64,000 nt of DNA from the NCBI GenBank assembly GCA_019240405.1, contig JAFAYL010000035.1:41485-105484 (forward strand). The letters run 5' to 3'. Position 1 is the first letter of the stretch; each line of letters begins with the position of its first letter. Below are positions 16,910-25,161 of this stretch, one piece after another. The translations under genes were made by a program, and so were the position numbers. The notes under the pieces were generated by a model that did not search any database, was not told where the DNA came from, and saw nothing but the letters and a program-made list of their open reading frames with translations. Origin of the DNA: Acidobacteriaceae bacterium (lineage in GTDB: Bacteria > Acidobacteriota > Terriglobia > Bryobacterales > Bryobacteraceae).

Positions 16910-18511
16910 GTGACGGGGATCGCTCACAAAGTCATGGCGTTGAAAATCGAAAAAGGCGGGTGGGCACTGATTTTCTTGATCGGCCTGGGGCTCGTCGGCT
17001 ATAGCCTCGACAAATATCGCATTTTCGATATACGTGGCTGGTTCGGATCAAAATCTCGGGCCGCGGCCAGTGCCCCGGTCGACACATCCAAGCCGCTCGC
17101 ATTGCCTGTATCCTCGACAAGCGAGTCCAGTTGTGGAGCGGTGCGAGTTCGCGTGAACATATGGGTCGGGTGCGCCGCAGGCCTGGTCGCGAATGGAGGA
17201 CTCGATACAGCATCTGACTCCATTTACGACAAGAAGGGCATGAAGGTCAGCTTCAAGATCATAGACGATTGGACCGAAGGCGCTACGGCTCTCGCCACCA
17301 ACAACGTCGACGTAATGCTCACCACAGCCGATGTCTGGGCAAAAGACTATTCGCAGTTTCAGGACAAGGGTGTGGGCGCACACGCATTTTTCATGGTCGA
17401 CTGGTCGCGCGGAGCCGACGGTGTGATCGGGAAACAGGGCATCAACAGCATCGAAGATCTGGCAGGCAAGACGGTCGCCTTCGCGCCTTATACGCCGTCT
17501 CATTTCCTTTTGTGGAACGGGCTGAAGAGCTCAGGCCTTGATACTGAGCAGCGTCACGAGATATTTGCGAAGGCGGTACATACGAAGGACGGCATCGAAC
17601 CCGCAACGTTATTTGCTCAGCAGAAGGTGGACGCGGCAGTGGCCTGGGATCCCGATATGAGCGATGCGGTCACCAAACGCGCCGGCTCAAAGAAAATTTA
17701 TGACACGCGGATCGCTAATCACTTGATCGCGGATATTCTGGTCGTCAGCGATAGATTTGCATCCCGCTGTCCACAGGCTGTAGTGAATCTTGCTGAAGGC
17801 TGGCTGGGCGGCGTCGAATTCATCAAAGCGCAGCCCAATCGCGCGTATACGCTAATCGGCACCATCAAAGATTTCAACATCCCCGAGGATCTTGCCAAGA
17901 CCATGCTCGGGGGCGTCAAACTCGCGGATTACGCTGACAACAAAGCGTTCTTCGGAACACGTGGCTCGGATTCCGATTACAACAACATTTTCAAAATGGC
18001 TCAAGAAATGTATCGCGAGGAGCGCATTATTAAGCGCAACTCCGATCCGGAATCAAGTGTCGACCGCCGCTTCCTCGACCCGCTGAAGGGCAAATTCGCC
18101 TCAGCCTCATCCGAGCCGCCGACTGAGTACCGCGAACCCGCAAGGAATGCAGTGCCCATCGCTACTCAACGCCGCTCCATTTACTTCGATACCGATTCGG
18201 CAAACATGGGTGTCGATTCACGAGCGGTTGTCGATGAAATCGGCGTTTTCATGAAAGCTTACGAAAACACAGTCGTAGATATTGACGGCAACACGGATGC
18301 GACCGGCTCACGCGCTCACAACATCCAGCTTTCCAAGGAGCGTGCGGAAGCGGTGAGGCACTATTTGATCGAAAAATACGCCTTTCCCGCAGCTCGTATG
18401 CGTGCTGTTGGAAACGGACCCGACCGGCCCGTTGCCGACAACTCGAGTCCGGAGGGCAGAGAAAGAAACCGCCGGACCGACATTAAGGTGTACCCCAATC
18501 CCGCCGGTTAG
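16910..18511 (+). CDS. ABC substrate-binding protein (NMT1/SsuA-like) fused to an OmpA peptidoglycan-binding domain
   Basis: A 533-residue fusion. One transmembrane helix (about 17-33) anchors it to the inner membrane. Residues about 75-385 form a periplasmic binding-protein domain of the NitT/TauT type (VDVMLTTADVW, GADGVIG, DLAGKTVAFAP and AAVAWDPDM segments). Residues about 420-530 form an OmpA-like peptidoglycan-binding domain: YFDTDSANM, NTDATGS, LSKERAEAV and GRERNRRTDI. The protein could therefore touch both the inner membrane and the cell wall while feeding the permease. The start is uncertain: GTG 16910 or ATG 16934. The ligand is unknown. The permease follows within 54 bases. Confidence 0.85.
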   Translation: MTGIAHKVMALKIEKGGWALIFLIGLGLVGYSLDKYRIFDIRGWFGSKSRAAASAPVDTSKPLALPVSSTSESSCGAVRVRVNIWVGCAAGLVANGGLDTASDSIYDKKGMKVSFKIIDDWTEGATALATNNVDVMLTTADVWAKDYSQFQDKGVGAHAFFMVDWSRGADGVIGKQGINSIEDLAGKTVAFAPYTPSHFLLWNGLKSSGLDTEQRHEIFAKAVHTKDGIEPATLFAQQKVDAAVAWDPDMSDAVTKRAGSKKIYDTRIANHLIADILVVSDRFASRCPQAVVNLAEGWLGGVEFIKAQPNRAYTLIGTIKDFNIPEDLAKTMLGGVKLADYADNKAFFGTRGSDSDYNNIFKMAQEMYREERIIKRNSDPESSVDRRFLDPLKGKFASASSEPPTEYREPARNAVPIATQRRSIYFDTDSANMGVDSRAVVDEIGVFMKAYENTVVDIDGNTDATGSRAHNIQLSKERAEAVRHYLIEKYAFPAARMRAVGNGPDRPVADNSSPEGRERNRRTDIKVYPNPAG

Positions 18512-18565
18512 TTGTGTGGCGGTAGACGTTCCCCCCGGGTTTTACCAACAAGTCAATCTTTTGCA

Positions 18566-19426
18566 ATGCGGAATCTGCTCACAATTCGCAAGGGTGTCTC
18601 ACGCCGCACGAGTCTCATCCTTTCAGTTTCTGCTTGGGCGATCATACTGTTCCTCTGGTTTGCTCTTACTCATTGGCAGTTTCTCCCACCGTTTTCCGTA
18701 CCAACTCCGATCGGCGTAGTACGCGCTTTCGTAAGACTTTGGACAGAGTACGATCTGCTCGGAAACGTGATGCAGAGTTGGTGGCGCATTGCACAAGCGT
18801 TTCTTTGGAGCGCCCTAGTGGCCATTCCGCTGGGCCTGCTGATGGGAAGCTTCCGCTGGATACATGATTTTGTCAACCCGATTGCGGCGCCTATGCGCTC
18901 CATGCCCATCACTGCTTTTCTACCCGCCTTCATCGCGCTGTTCGGAATGGAGGAGGCAATGAAAGTAGCGTTCCTCTGGTTCGGCATGTTCTTCTATCTG
19001 CTCGCGGTAGTAGTGGAAGAGGTCAATAAAGTGGACGATAGCCTGCTTGAAACCGCTTGGACGCTCGGCGCAAAGCGGCGAAACATACTATGGCTGCTGT
19101 ATCGCGCCTCTTTCCCCGGCATCTTCGGCTCGTTCCAGATTCTTTACGATATCGGCTGGACATACGTCATCTTGGCTGAAATGGTGAATGCGCGGAAGGG
19201 CGTCGGCTACATGGTCGAAGCGGCGCGGAAGGTGCTGGATTTCGAGCGCGTTTACGCAGGCATAATCGCGATAGGCATCGCTGCTTTCTTATTCCGTTTC
19301 CTGCTCGCGTCCATGGAAAGTTGGCTGTTTCCGTGGCGTAGAGTTTCGCGGCCTGCCTCCGAACCGGTCGCCGCCGTCGCTACCGGCGCTCCGGCGAAAG
19401 TTCACGTCCGTGCCGAATCCAACTAA
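18566..19426 (+). CDS. ABC transporter permease, NitT/TauT (SsuC/TauC) type
   Basis: A 286-residue inner-membrane permease with about six helices. The cytoplasmic EAA loop is present in the segment ETAWTLGAKRRNILW (normally E-A-A-x3-G), which docks with the ATPase. ATG 18566 was chosen because the upstream 18 codons are not protein-like. Its last 17 bases overlap the ATPase start, a sign of translational coupling. It would form the channel for whatever ligand the OmpA-fused binding protein captures. Confidence 0.92.
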   Translation: MRNLLTIRKGVSRRTSLILSVSAWAIILFLWFALTHWQFLPPFSVPTPIGVVRAFVRLWTEYDLLGNVMQSWWRIAQAFLWSALVAIPLGLLMGSFRWIHDFVNPIAAPMRSMPITAFLPAFIALFGMEEAMKVAFLWFGMFFYLLAVVVEEVNKVDDSLLETAWTLGAKRRNILWLLYRASFPGIFGSFQILYDIGWTYVILAEMVNARKGVGYMVEAARKVLDFERVYAGIIAIGIAAFLFRFLLASMESWLFPWRRVSRPASEPVAAVATGAPAKVHVRAESN

Positions 19427-20234
19427 AATCAGCGTTTGCGAAGTATCGCGCTGTTTCAGGGATCCGCAAGGCAAGCGCATCGAGGCACTTCACAACGTAA
19501 ATTTTGAGGTGGAGGACGCCTTCTCTCAGGAGGGCCGCGATATCGGAGAGTTTCGCGTGCTGCTTGGCCCAACCGGCTGCGGAAAATCAACCCTGCTGCG
19601 GCTCATAGCGGGTCTTGATCGGCCCGACGCGGGCCAGATCCTCGTAAACGGACAGCCCATTCATGGCCCGAGCCGTGAACGAGGTATGGTTTTTCAAAAG
19701 TATACTTCGTTTCCCTGGCTGACGGTTGCGAACAACATAGCATATGGACCTGCGATCAATGGCATCGGGTCCGCCGAGCGTGCCAAAGTCGTTGCCCACT
19801 TGATTGAAGCGGTCGGCTTGAGCGGTTTCGAAAACTCCTATCCCGATACACTCTCCGGCGGAATGCAGCAACGCCTTGCCATCGCGCGCACACTCGCAAA
19901 CCGCCCTCAAATCATTTTGATGGACGAACCGTTCGGCGCGCTCGATGCCCAGACGCGCTCCGACATGCAGCAGCTTCTTCTGCGTGTTTGGGACGAAACA
20001 GCGAGCACTATTCTCTTTGTCACTCACGACGTTGATGAAGCGATCTATCTGGCCGATCGCATCTTCGTCTTCAGCGCCCGTCCAGGTACCATTGTGGAAG
20101 ATCTTCCCGTTCCATTCCGCCGGCCGCGCGATCCAGACGTCCGGCAATGCGCAGAGTTTCATGAATTACAGCAACACGTACTGGCCATCTTACGGCGCGC
20201 GCCCGGAAAGGGTCAAGTTAGAGTAAGCATTTAA
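19410..20234 (+). CDS. ABC transporter ATP-binding protein, NitT/TauT (SsuB/TauB) type
   Basis: A 274-residue ATPase with Walker A GPTGCGKST (53-61), Q-loop in MVFQKYTSFPW, signature LSGGMQQR (about 149-156), Walker B IILMDEPFGALD and the switch His in FVTHDVDEA. An insertion of about 13 residues before the Walker A region (DAFSQEGRDIGEF, 36-48) is longer than in typical family members. It starts at GTG inside the permease gene, and its TAA overlaps the next gene's ATG by one base. It powers the transporter of this operon. Confidence 0.94.
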   Translation: MPNPTKISVCEVSRCFRDPQGKRIEALHNVNFEVEDAFSQEGRDIGEFRVLLGPTGCGKSTLLRLIAGLDRPDAGQILVNGQPIHGPSRERGMVFQKYTSFPWLTVANNIAYGPAINGIGSAERAKVVAHLIEAVGLSGFENSYPDTLSGGMQQRLAIARTLANRPQIILMDEPFGALDAQTRSDMQQLLLRVWDETASTILFVTHDVDEAIYLADRIFVFSARPGTIVEDLPVPFRRPRDPDVRQCAEFHELQQHVLAILRRAPGKGQVRVSI

Positions 20235-21115
20235 TGCCCCAGGATGATTCCAGCAGATCGGATATCAATTACCTCAAAGAAGCCGCCAAACTGCAATACA
20301 ATTGGATCGCTCTGGCCGGAATCGCGGGCTTCGCGCTGGTGTCGGGCAGCGCTCTCCCCATACTGCTTGGCGCAGGTCTTGAGCTCATGTATCTGAGCGT
20401 CGTACCGAACAACAGCCGCTTCCAACGTCTGGTCCGTTCTTGGAAATTCGAGGAAGAGAAGCGTCGGCTCGATCTTCGTCTTTCCGCCATGTTTCAGGAA
20501 ATCCCGCCGGAGATGCGGCTCCGTTACGGCAACCTGGATACGATATGCCGCCGCATCCGCGAAAATTACGGCCGGCTGTCCTCGACGTCACAAATCTTTG
20601 CGCGCCAGACTGAGGATAGGTTACAGGGCCTGCTCGAAGGATATCTGAGATTGCTGCACTCGGCCTGGCAGCATCGCGAATACCTGAAGACGACCGATCT
20701 CCGCAACGTGGAACATGAACTAGCCCAGCTTAAAGGGCCTCGTGAGGCGGAAACGCCGAAGCTCCAGGAGATCAACAGCAGGCGAATCGAAATTCTGAAA
20801 AAGCGCATCGACAAATTCAATAAGATTCATGAGAATTGCGAAATCATTGATGCGCAATGCGCGGCCGTGGAAGACGTGCTCGGCCTGATACGCGATCAGT
20901 CCGTTACTATGCGAGACCCTCAAGAAGTAACCGAACATATCGAGGGTCTAGTTCGCGATGTAGAACAAACTGAGGACACTGTGCGGCAGATGGAAGACAT
21001 TCTCGGAACCGTTTCGGATCTCAACGGAATATCGAGCGAGATCGCGCCCCTTCCGCCCAGCACTGGTAAGACCGTCAGCGACGCGCCACAACCGACAAGA
21101 AACCGCACGCGCTAG
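20234..21115 (+). CDS. Membrane-anchored coiled-coil protein of the PspA-ABC-AAA operon
   Basis: A 293-residue protein. A hydrophobic region at about 22-56 forms one hairpin or two short membrane helices; from residue 65 on it is almost entirely charged helix with several coiled-coil blocks, ending in a Pro/Thr-rich tail. No enzyme motif. It starts at TAATG, coupled to the ATPase. The topology would put the coiled coil in the cytoplasm, where PspA and the AAA+ protein also act, so an adaptor role is plausible. I know no named family for it. Confidence 0.75.
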   Translation: MPQDDSSRSDINYLKEAAKLQYNWIALAGIAGFALVSGSALPILLGAGLELMYLSVVPNNSRFQRLVRSWKFEEEKRRLDLRLSAMFQEIPPEMRLRYGNLDTICRRIRENYGRLSSTSQIFARQTEDRLQGLLEGYLRLLHSAWQHREYLKTTDLRNVEHELAQLKGPREAETPKLQEINSRRIEILKKRIDKFNKIHENCEIIDAQCAAVEDVLGLIRDQSVTMRDPQEVTEHIEGLVRDVEQTEDTVRQMEDILGTVSDLNGISSEIAPLPPSTGKTVSDAPQPTRNRTR

Positions 21116-21117
21116 AT

Positions 21118-22884
21118 GTGGAGCAGGGGTTTTTCAACTGCACCTTGATGCCAATAACAACCAACACCGGTCTCCATGTTCAATTGCCCCCTTGGGCGCA
21201 GTTGTTTTCTGAAAAGTATTATTCGCGGACGTTTTCTGTTTTCGTTTTGCACGGCAACGTGCACGATCTGGTTCCGCTCGATCACGCCGACTCGGGCGAG
21301 CACGTTTCTCTGCTGCAATTTCTCAAAGAGGCTCTCTTCGGACTACGCGATCTTGTACTGATTTACGATCGCGGTGGTATTAGTTTCGCCAATTCCGATG
21401 TTCAGGCCGATTTCCAAAGTGCCCTGGCCGGATATGACAGTTTTCACCAGACCACGTATTCGAAGGCATTGCCGCGCAATCCCGATGGCGTCTTGAATAT
21501 TCTTGATAATTATCTCCGCCTCCGCATTGCTGATGGAAAGAAAATCGCCCTCATCATCGATTTCGCGGAGACCATTGCGCCTGCAGGCGATGTGTCCACC
21601 ATGTCTGCCGAGGATCGGAACGCGCTCGTCATCTTGAAGCGCTGGGCGCAAAATCCAGTATTCCTGAATGCCGATGTCACCATCTGTCTAATAGCGGAAA
21701 ATCGAATTGAGCTGAACCAAAGCATCGTACAGAATCCGGGTGTGGCCTCAATCCAGATTCCTTTGCCTGATGAAGGCGAGCGGTTGCGATTCGTCCGCGC
21801 ACAGCTTCGCACCACGAGCCTTCCCCTCGGTTCCGATGTCACCGACGTTACGCTGGCGAAGCTCGGATCGGGACTCAAACGACTTCAAGTGCAGGGACTG
21901 ATTTCCCATGCTGTGCAGAACCGGCATCCCGTCACGGTGAAATTTCTTGGTGAGCGCAAGAAGGAGCTGATCGAGGCCGAATCCGGCGGGTTGCTCGAAT
22001 TCATCCAAAGCCGCTTCGATCTATCCATGGTTGCCGGTCATGAGCACGCCAAAACCAAACTGCAAAATGCGGCAGCAGCTATTCGCTCCGGCAACACGGA
22101 TGTGGTTCCCATGGGATACGTGATCTGCGGGCCGGTGGGTACCGGCAAAACGTTTCTCACCACATGCTTTGCCGGTGACCTCGGCATTCCGGTAGTCATG
22201 CTGAAGAATTTCCGCAGCATGTGGCAAGGTGTCACGGAAGGCAATCTTGAACGCGTGCTCAATCTTCTTCAAGCCATGTGCCCGATTGCGGTAGTCGTGG
22301 ATGAGGCCGACGCGCAGCTCGGAAATCGCTCCATGTCCGGAGACAGCGGGGTGGGCAACCGCATCTTTGCCCAAATAGCGCAGTTCATGGGTAACACCGA
22401 GCTGCGCGGGAAAGTCATCTGGTTTCTGCTGACGAGCCGCCCGGATCTGTTACCCGTCGACCTGAAGCGTCAAGGCCGGGCCGAGGAGCACATCGCGCTC
22501 TTCTATCCTGAAACACCCGAGGAGCGTCTCGCTATGCTTCGTGCCATTCAGAGAAAGACAGGCGCGGTGCTTTCGTCAACGGACGCCGAAAAACTGGTTA
22601 TCGAATACCCGGGTGAGCTTTCCGGAGCGGATATTGAAGCCGTCCTTACCCGCGCCCGCATGAAATCCGTGCTAGCGAATGAAGCAGTTATCGCGATCGA
22701 TGATTTGCGTTTTGCGCTTCAGGATTTTATTCCACCTTCTTACCCCAACGAAATTGAAATGCAAAGCCTTGCGGCGGTCCTCGAATGTACAAGCCGAGCC
22801 TTGTTGCCGACCAAATACAGGGAAATGGATCGGGCCGAAATTGCCCAACGTGCAAGAGATCTCGCACTGATCAGCCGCCATTAG
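21118..22884 (+). CDS. AAA+ ATPase with a degenerate first and an intact second module
   Basis: A 588-residue protein. The first half (about 25-280) has an AAA-like layout with a Walker-B-like strand (KKIALIIDFAE, 141-151) but no P-loop, so it is probably inactive. The second module has Walker A GPVGTGKT (338-345), Walker B VVVDEAD (392-398), sensor 1 near LLTSRPD (437-443) and a likely arginine finger around RQGR (451-454). The layout recalls Ycf46-type AAA+ proteins. GTG 21118 lies two bases after the previous stop; ATG 21148 is an alternative start. It is the last gene of the operon and probably remodels PspA polymers or the transporter. Confidence 0.85.
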   Translation: MEQGFFNCTLMPITTNTGLHVQLPPWAQLFSEKYYSRTFSVFVLHGNVHDLVPLDHADSGEHVSLLQFLKEALFGLRDLVLIYDRGGISFANSDVQADFQSALAGYDSFHQTTYSKALPRNPDGVLNILDNYLRLRIADGKKIALIIDFAETIAPAGDVSTMSAEDRNALVILKRWAQNPVFLNADVTICLIAENRIELNQSIVQNPGVASIQIPLPDEGERLRFVRAQLRTTSLPLGSDVTDVTLAKLGSGLKRLQVQGLISHAVQNRHPVTVKFLGERKKELIEAESGGLLEFIQSRFDLSMVAGHEHAKTKLQNAAAAIRSGNTDVVPMGYVICGPVGTGKTFLTTCFAGDLGIPVVMLKNFRSMWQGVTEGNLERVLNLLQAMCPIAVVVDEADAQLGNRSMSGDSGVGNRIFAQIAQFMGNTELRGKVIWFLLTSRPDLLPVDLKRQGRAEEHIALFYPETPEERLAMLRAIQRKTGAVLSSTDAEKLVIEYPGELSGADIEAVLTRARMKSVLANEAVIAIDDLRFALQDFIPPSYPNEIEMQSLAAVLECTSRALLPTKYREMDRAEIAQRARDLALISRH

Positions 22885-23087
22885 CTTCCGCCACATAGAT
22901 CCACTTCTCCAGCGCTCCCGGTTCCGATTCAATACGCGAACTATAGCGCTGACGTCTATCGACCGGGTATCTGCCCTCCGGCGTCAGTAAGAGTACTGGA
23001 AGATAGCAAAAATTCACGAGACTGTCATTTCCGTAATTTACTCTCTGGCGAGACTAGTCGTTTGTCAAGACTCCCAGGAGGGGCTAT

Positions 23088-24569
23088 CTGCACTTATTCG
23101 GTCAATCTGTACCGTTTGTTACCGCGGTATGCCTGTTGCTTGCGCTAGGTTTGGCGCTTAGCTTCGAATTTGTAAATGGTTTTCATGACACGGCGAACGC
23201 GGTTGCCACTGTAATCTATACGCATTCGCTGAAGCCGGTTTATGCGGTTGTTTGGTCGGGCCTATGGAATTTGATTGGTGTTCTCACCTCAACCGGCTTA
23301 GTCGCGTTTAGCGTTGTTTCGCTATTACCGGTGGAACTGGTGCTCAATGTTGGCTCGGGCGCGGGATTCGCCATGGTATTCTCACTGCTCATCTCAGCAA
23401 TCATTTGGAACTTAGGCACCTGGTATCTCGGGCTACCGGCCTCGAGTTCGCACACTTTAATTGGCTCAATTATGGGAGTGGGCCTGGCGAATTCAATGCT
23501 AAGCAGCCATGTCTTCGGTGAAGGCGTGAACTGGGCCAAAGCGCGAGAGGTATTCAGTTCGCTACTCTTTTCACCCATCATGGGCTTCATCGGCGCCGGC
23601 CTTTTATTGCTCGTGTTGAAGCTGCTGGTCAGGCAGCCGGCTCTTTATCGCTCGCCTCAAGGCCAGCCTCCGCCGATGTGGATTCGCGCCATTCTAATGC
23701 TGACTTGTACGGGGGTCAGCTTTTTCCACGGGTCAAACGATGGTCAAAAGGGCATGGGGTTGATTGTGCTGATTCTTGTAGGGATTCTGCCCGGTGGTTT
23801 CGCTTTAAACCCGGCGGCAGGACCATCTGACATACAAGCGATCGTTCAGAATGCGCATCAGGTCGAGCCGATGTTGTTGAAGCATTCGTCTGAAGTGCTC
23901 ACTACGCAAGATGCGACTGATGAGCTCTCGGCGTTCCTCAAAACAACGGGAATTGCCACGGAGAAGACGTTCGGAGCGCTGGCTGGACGCAATCGTGAGG
24001 TTGCGATCGAACTCGAAGGCAGATCGAGCTTCGCCGACCTGACGGTCGATCAACGCAAAGGGTTCCGCAGCGATATCTACTTATTGAGTGAGTCAATCGG
24101 AAAGCTAATTAAGCAGCACAAGATCAAGGACGCCGCAGAGGCTAAACTGCTTGCGAAGTATCAGGGGACTCTCCAGAAGGAAACCAAATACATTCCGATC
24201 TGGGTGAAGTTTGCGGTCGCAATCGCTTTAGGATTCGGGACAATGATTGGCTGGAAGCGTATTGTAGTCACGGTTGGCGAAAAGATCGGAAAGGAGCACC
24301 TCACCTACGCTCAAGGTGCATCGGCAGAGCTGATTGCCATGGGAACTATCGGTCTGGCGGATAAGTTTGGGCTTCCCGTCAGTACAACGCATGTCCTATC
24401 GTCGGGAATTGCCGGTACCATGGCCGCAAATCGGTCGGGTTTGCAGGGGGATACGCTCCGAAACATCTTATTGGCCTGGGTACTGACGCTCCCAGTTTGC
24501 GTTCTTCTCGGAGCCGGTATCTTCTCCGCCTCGCTCTATGTAATTTTCCACTTCTTCGGAGTCAAATGA
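23088..24569 (+). CDS. pit: PiT-family inorganic phosphate transporter
   Basis: About 493 residues. Two inverted membrane halves carry the signatures FVNGFHDTANAVAT (N-half) and HGSNDGQKGMG, with GLPVSTTHVLSSG in the C-half. Between the halves is a soluble insertion of about 110 residues (codons near 23815-24180), longer than the PitA loop. The conserved frame begins upstream of any ATG, GTG or TTG in a good position; CTG 23088 has a perfect AGGAGG 6 bases before it and is taken as the start (TTG 23136 would cut the first helix). A CTGTCAT half-site like a Pho box lies at 23022-23028. Transports phosphate with H+ or Na+. Confidence 0.9.
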   Translation: MHLFGQSVPFVTAVCLLLALGLALSFEFVNGFHDTANAVATVIYTHSLKPVYAVVWSGLWNLIGVLTSTGLVAFSVVSLLPVELVLNVGSGAGFAMVFSLLISAIIWNLGTWYLGLPASSSHTLIGSIMGVGLANSMLSSHVFGEGVNWAKAREVFSSLLFSPIMGFIGAGLLLLVLKLLVRQPALYRSPQGQPPPMWIRAILMLTCTGVSFFHGSNDGQKGMGLIVLILVGILPGGFALNPAAGPSDIQAIVQNAHQVEPMLLKHSSEVLTTQDATDELSAFLKTTGIATEKTFGALAGRNREVAIELEGRSSFADLTVDQRKGFRSDIYLLSESIGKLIKQHKIKDAAEAKLLAKYQGTLQKETKYIPIWVKFAVAIALGFGTMIGWKRIVVTVGEKIGKEHLTYAQGASAELIAMGTIGLADKFGLPVSTTHVLSSGIAGTMAANRSGLQGDTLRNILLAWVLTLPVCVLLGAGIFSASLYVIFHFFGVK

Positions 24570-24823
24570 ATCAAGCGATTTCCCCAGTCTCTTTTTGCAC
24601 AATGAAGTTGGTGGCGATCGTTCAAGGACAGGTGCCTGGTGACAAGCCGCGATCGTGGAGGTCACGGTGTGAACACTTCTTCCTGCACTACGGTGCGGGC
24701 TCCCACCTCCTCGCGCCTCTTACGTGCTCGCGATACTGGAACCGATTCTGTTGGACTGTAATTGTCTTGGGGATTTTGGGATGGATTGCGGTGTTGTGGT
24801 TTCTACGATCCTATGCGGAATAG
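24566..24823 (+). CDS. Small membrane protein coupled to the phosphate transporter (tentative)
   Basis: An 85-residue frame whose ATG overlaps the transporter's TGA (ATGA), suggesting translational coupling. The C-terminal part has one strong transmembrane helix (about 62-80, FCWTVIVLGILGW); the N-terminal part is Ser/His/Cys-containing without a motif. It may be real or chance; no homologue comes to mind. The position argues for a link to phosphate transport if it is expressed. Confidence 0.4.
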   Translation: MNQAISPVSFCTMKLVAIVQGQVPGDKPRSWRSRCEHFFLHYGAGSHLLAPLTCSRYWNRFCWTVIVLGILGWIAVLWFLRSYAE

Positions 24824-24871
24824 CCGCTTGGGCTGAGACGAAACGCCCGCAACACCGGTAAAAAGGAGCAG

Positions 24872-25114
24872 ATGATGCCCCAGAATACGCAAGCAGAGCT
24901 CGACAATCTGAAACTCGATTTCGAACATGCGCTGCAGCGCTGGAATGCCTCAATTCAACGCTTACAGGAACTACTTGCGCACAGCACGCACTCGGCCCGT
25001 TCCGAAGATTCTTGGAAACAGGCCGATTTCGAGCAGGAGGATGCGCAAGCCGCCGTCAAGAAGGCTAGGCAGGCATACGAAGACGCAGTGCGGCAAGCGA
25101 ATTTCGGCTTTTAG
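24872..25114 (+). CDS. Small coiled-coil protein of unknown function
   Basis: An 80-residue protein with a clear AAGGAG ribosome-binding site 6 bases before the first ATG. It is almost wholly helical, Ala/Gln/Glu-rich, with heptad-like spacing and no Cys. Cytoplasmic. No family recognised. Composition and ribosome-binding site support a real gene. It stands between the phosphate transporter group and the GH27 gene, 47 bases before the latter. Confidence 0.6.
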   Translation: MMPQNTQAELDNLKLDFEHALQRWNASIQRLQELLAHSTHSARSEDSWKQADFEQEDAQAAVKKARQAYEDAVRQANFGF

Positions 25115-25161
25115 CAGTCGAACAGAATCGATTCGCTCCTGAGCCTCTCTAATCTGAAAGA

